Assembly (NCBI GenBank): GCA_963722585.1
Contig: CAVRNU010000014.1
Span: 62,001-126,000, forward strand
Length of the DNA: 64,000 bases
DNA from: KBS-96 sp963722585
Lineage (GTDB): Bacteria; Acidobacteriota; Terriglobia; Bryobacterales; Bryobacteraceae
Direction of reading: 5' to 3'
Shown one piece after another: positions 62,948-64,000 of this stretch (position 1 is its first letter; each line of letters opens with the position of its first letter). The notes beneath the pieces were generated by a model, which saw only the letters and a list, made by a program, of their open reading frames with translations, was not told the origin of the DNA and made no database searches. The translations under genes and the position numbers were made by a program.

Positions 62948-64000
62948 ATGATCGGTCCCAGGCTTCTACGCCTGCGTGTGCAAGTTTGGCCTGTTTTGAC
63001 CATTTTTGGTGTTTGCCTTGCCGGCGAAATCCCTGCACCAGTTTTAGCGCAGTCGCCGCAAACGGCGCAGGGGCAGCAAAGTTCACAGCCGCCGGCTCCA
63101 TCCACAACTCCTAACCAGCAGAAGCCGTCTACGCAGCAGAAACCTCCCAATCAGCAGCAACCGCCTCCAAAGCAGCAGAATCCATTCGAGAACGTGCCCG
63201 AGGCGGAAAAGCCGCAGCCCAAGAACAATGCGGGCGTCATCGAAGACATTATGTTCCGGGGACAGCGCCGGATACCGCAAGATACGCTGCGGGCGTTGAT
63301 TTTGAGCCGGAAAGGCGATGTCTATAGCGATGACGCGATTCATCGCGATTTCATGGCCCTGTGGAATAGCGGACGCTTCGACGATTTGAAGGTCGAGAAG
63401 CAAACCGCGCCGGACGGGGGGATTATCATTCGATTTATCGTCGCGGAACGCCGCGTCATTCGAAGCATAGACTACACAGGAAATAAGTCGATCTCGAAAT
63501 CGGAGATTCTTGACCGGTTCAAGGACCGAAAAGTTGGACTGTCGCCCGAATCGCAATACGATCCGGGCAAAGTGCAGCGAGCAAAGAACGTTCTACAAGA
63601 GTTTGAGGCCGAGCGAGGCCGGCAATATGCCACAGTGACGCCCGAGGTGCGGCAGGTGCCGCCCTCGTCGGTCGAAATCAATTTCAAGATCGACGAGGGA
63701 CCCAAAGTGAAAGTGGGAAAGATCGACCTCGAAGGGAACAACGCATTCAGCGACCGGATCGTGATTCGGGCGATGAAGAACTTGAAGCCGATTGGCATCC
63801 CCTACTCGATCTTGTTCGAAAACCTATTTGCGCGGACATACGACTCGACGAAGCTGGATGAAGACTCCGAACGCATCCGCATGTTTTACCAGTCAAAGGG
63901 CTACTACGAGGCGCATGTAGTGGACCACACAGTGACGATACACGATGTGGGCGGACACGGGTTCCGTATTCCGATTTTGAAGCCCAACCACCTGGGCAAG
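62948..64000 (+). CDS. BamA/Omp85-family outer membrane protein, POTRA region (3' partial)
   Basis: The frame is open from ATG 62948 to the last base, giving 351 visible residues. A signal peptide (RVQVWPVLTIFGVCLAGEIPAPVLAQ) is followed by a Gln/Pro-rich linker. At least three POTRA-like repeats come next: IEDIMFRGQRRIPQDTLRALILSRKGDVYSDDAIHRDFMALWNSGRFDDLKVE, VIRSIDYTGNKSISKSEILDRFKDRKVGLSPESQYD, and KVGKIDLEGNNAFSDRIVIRAMKN. A further region carries YQSKGYYEAHV. The barrel would lie beyond the window. BamA inserts beta-barrel proteins into the outer membrane. AAAGGAA precedes the start. Confidence 0.93.
   Translation, partial: MIGPRLLRLRVQVWPVLTIFGVCLAGEIPAPVLAQSPQTAQGQQSSQPPAPSTTPNQQKPSTQQKPPNQQQPPPKQQNPFENVPEAEKPQPKNNAGVIEDIMFRGQRRIPQDTLRALILSRKGDVYSDDAIHRDFMALWNSGRFDDLKVEKQTAPDGGIIIRFIVAERRVIRSIDYTGNKSISKSEILDRFKDRKVGLSPESQYDPGKVQRAKNVLQEFEAERGRQYATVTPEVRQVPPSSVEINFKIDEGPKVKVGKIDLEGNNAFSDRIVIRAMKNLKPIGIPYSILFENLFARTYDSTKLDEDSERIRMFYQSKGYYEAHVVDHTVTIHDVGGHGFRIPILKPNHLGK

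Noticed and set aside
1..64000. CRISPR arrays, prophage genes, rRNA and tRNA
   Set aside because: No regularly spaced repeats, phage structural genes or RNA signatures were seen. A covariance-model scan would be needed to exclude a tRNA fully.

Overview
The window looks like a chromosomal stretch from a soil-type Acidobacteriota (Solibacteres/Bryobacter-like). Indications are FG-GAP/ASPIC-UnbV (CRTAC1-like) proteins, a VWFA-related secreted protein, a large Ser/Thr kinase-TPR protein beside an ECF sigma factor, carboxypeptidase-regulatory-like domains, RES/Xre toxin-antitoxin genes and many periplasmic haem proteins. This is inferred from gene content; no rRNA or other taxonomic marker is present.

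Layout. 1-6.9 kb: an ASPIC/UnbV protein (cut by the window start), a five-haem cytochrome with TPR repeats and a second ASPIC/UnbV protein, head to tail. 7.3-10.0 kb: a two-subunit molybdenum hydroxylase. 10-21 kb: Mn catalase, a VWA protein, rhodanese, a frameshifted kinase-TPR gene, an ECF sigma factor, a slipin-like stub, a family 2 glycosyltransferase, a cupin and an M28 peptidase. 21.4-28.1 kb: a complete System I cytochrome c maturation operon in the order ccmE-F-H-(zinc-ribbon protein)-(regulatory-like domain protein)-A-B-C-D. Its CcmE carries Cys instead of His at the haem-binding position. This fits the number of c-type cytochromes nearby.

28.5-49.1 kb is an accessory region rich in decayed genes: a sigma-54 activator split by an in-frame amber codon, an alginate-export porin with three lesions, an oxalate decarboxylase stub, a GxxExxY gene, a short-chain dehydrogenase with an internal deletion, a zinc-type oxidoreductase with two 1-bp deletions, a frameshifted LysR regulator, a hydrolase stub and an IS630-family element. 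Intact genes lie among them: a second molybdenum hydroxylase, two TetR regulators, two tandem short-chain dehydrogenases, a P1B-type metal ATPase with an unusual membrane motif, and an RcnR-like metal sensor.

49.1-64 kb returns to compact core-like DNA: a large two-domain sugar kinase/nucleotidyltransferase next to a GalU-like enzyme, a mono-haem protein, an arsenic operon (arsR-arsM-MIP channel-arsC) with a perfect palindromic operator, an FAD oxidoreductase, a lipase-maturation-factor-like membrane protein, a RES/Xre toxin-antitoxin pair, a small inverted-repeat element, and the 5' part of a BamA-like gene cut by the window end. I saw no CRISPR array, tRNA or rRNA.
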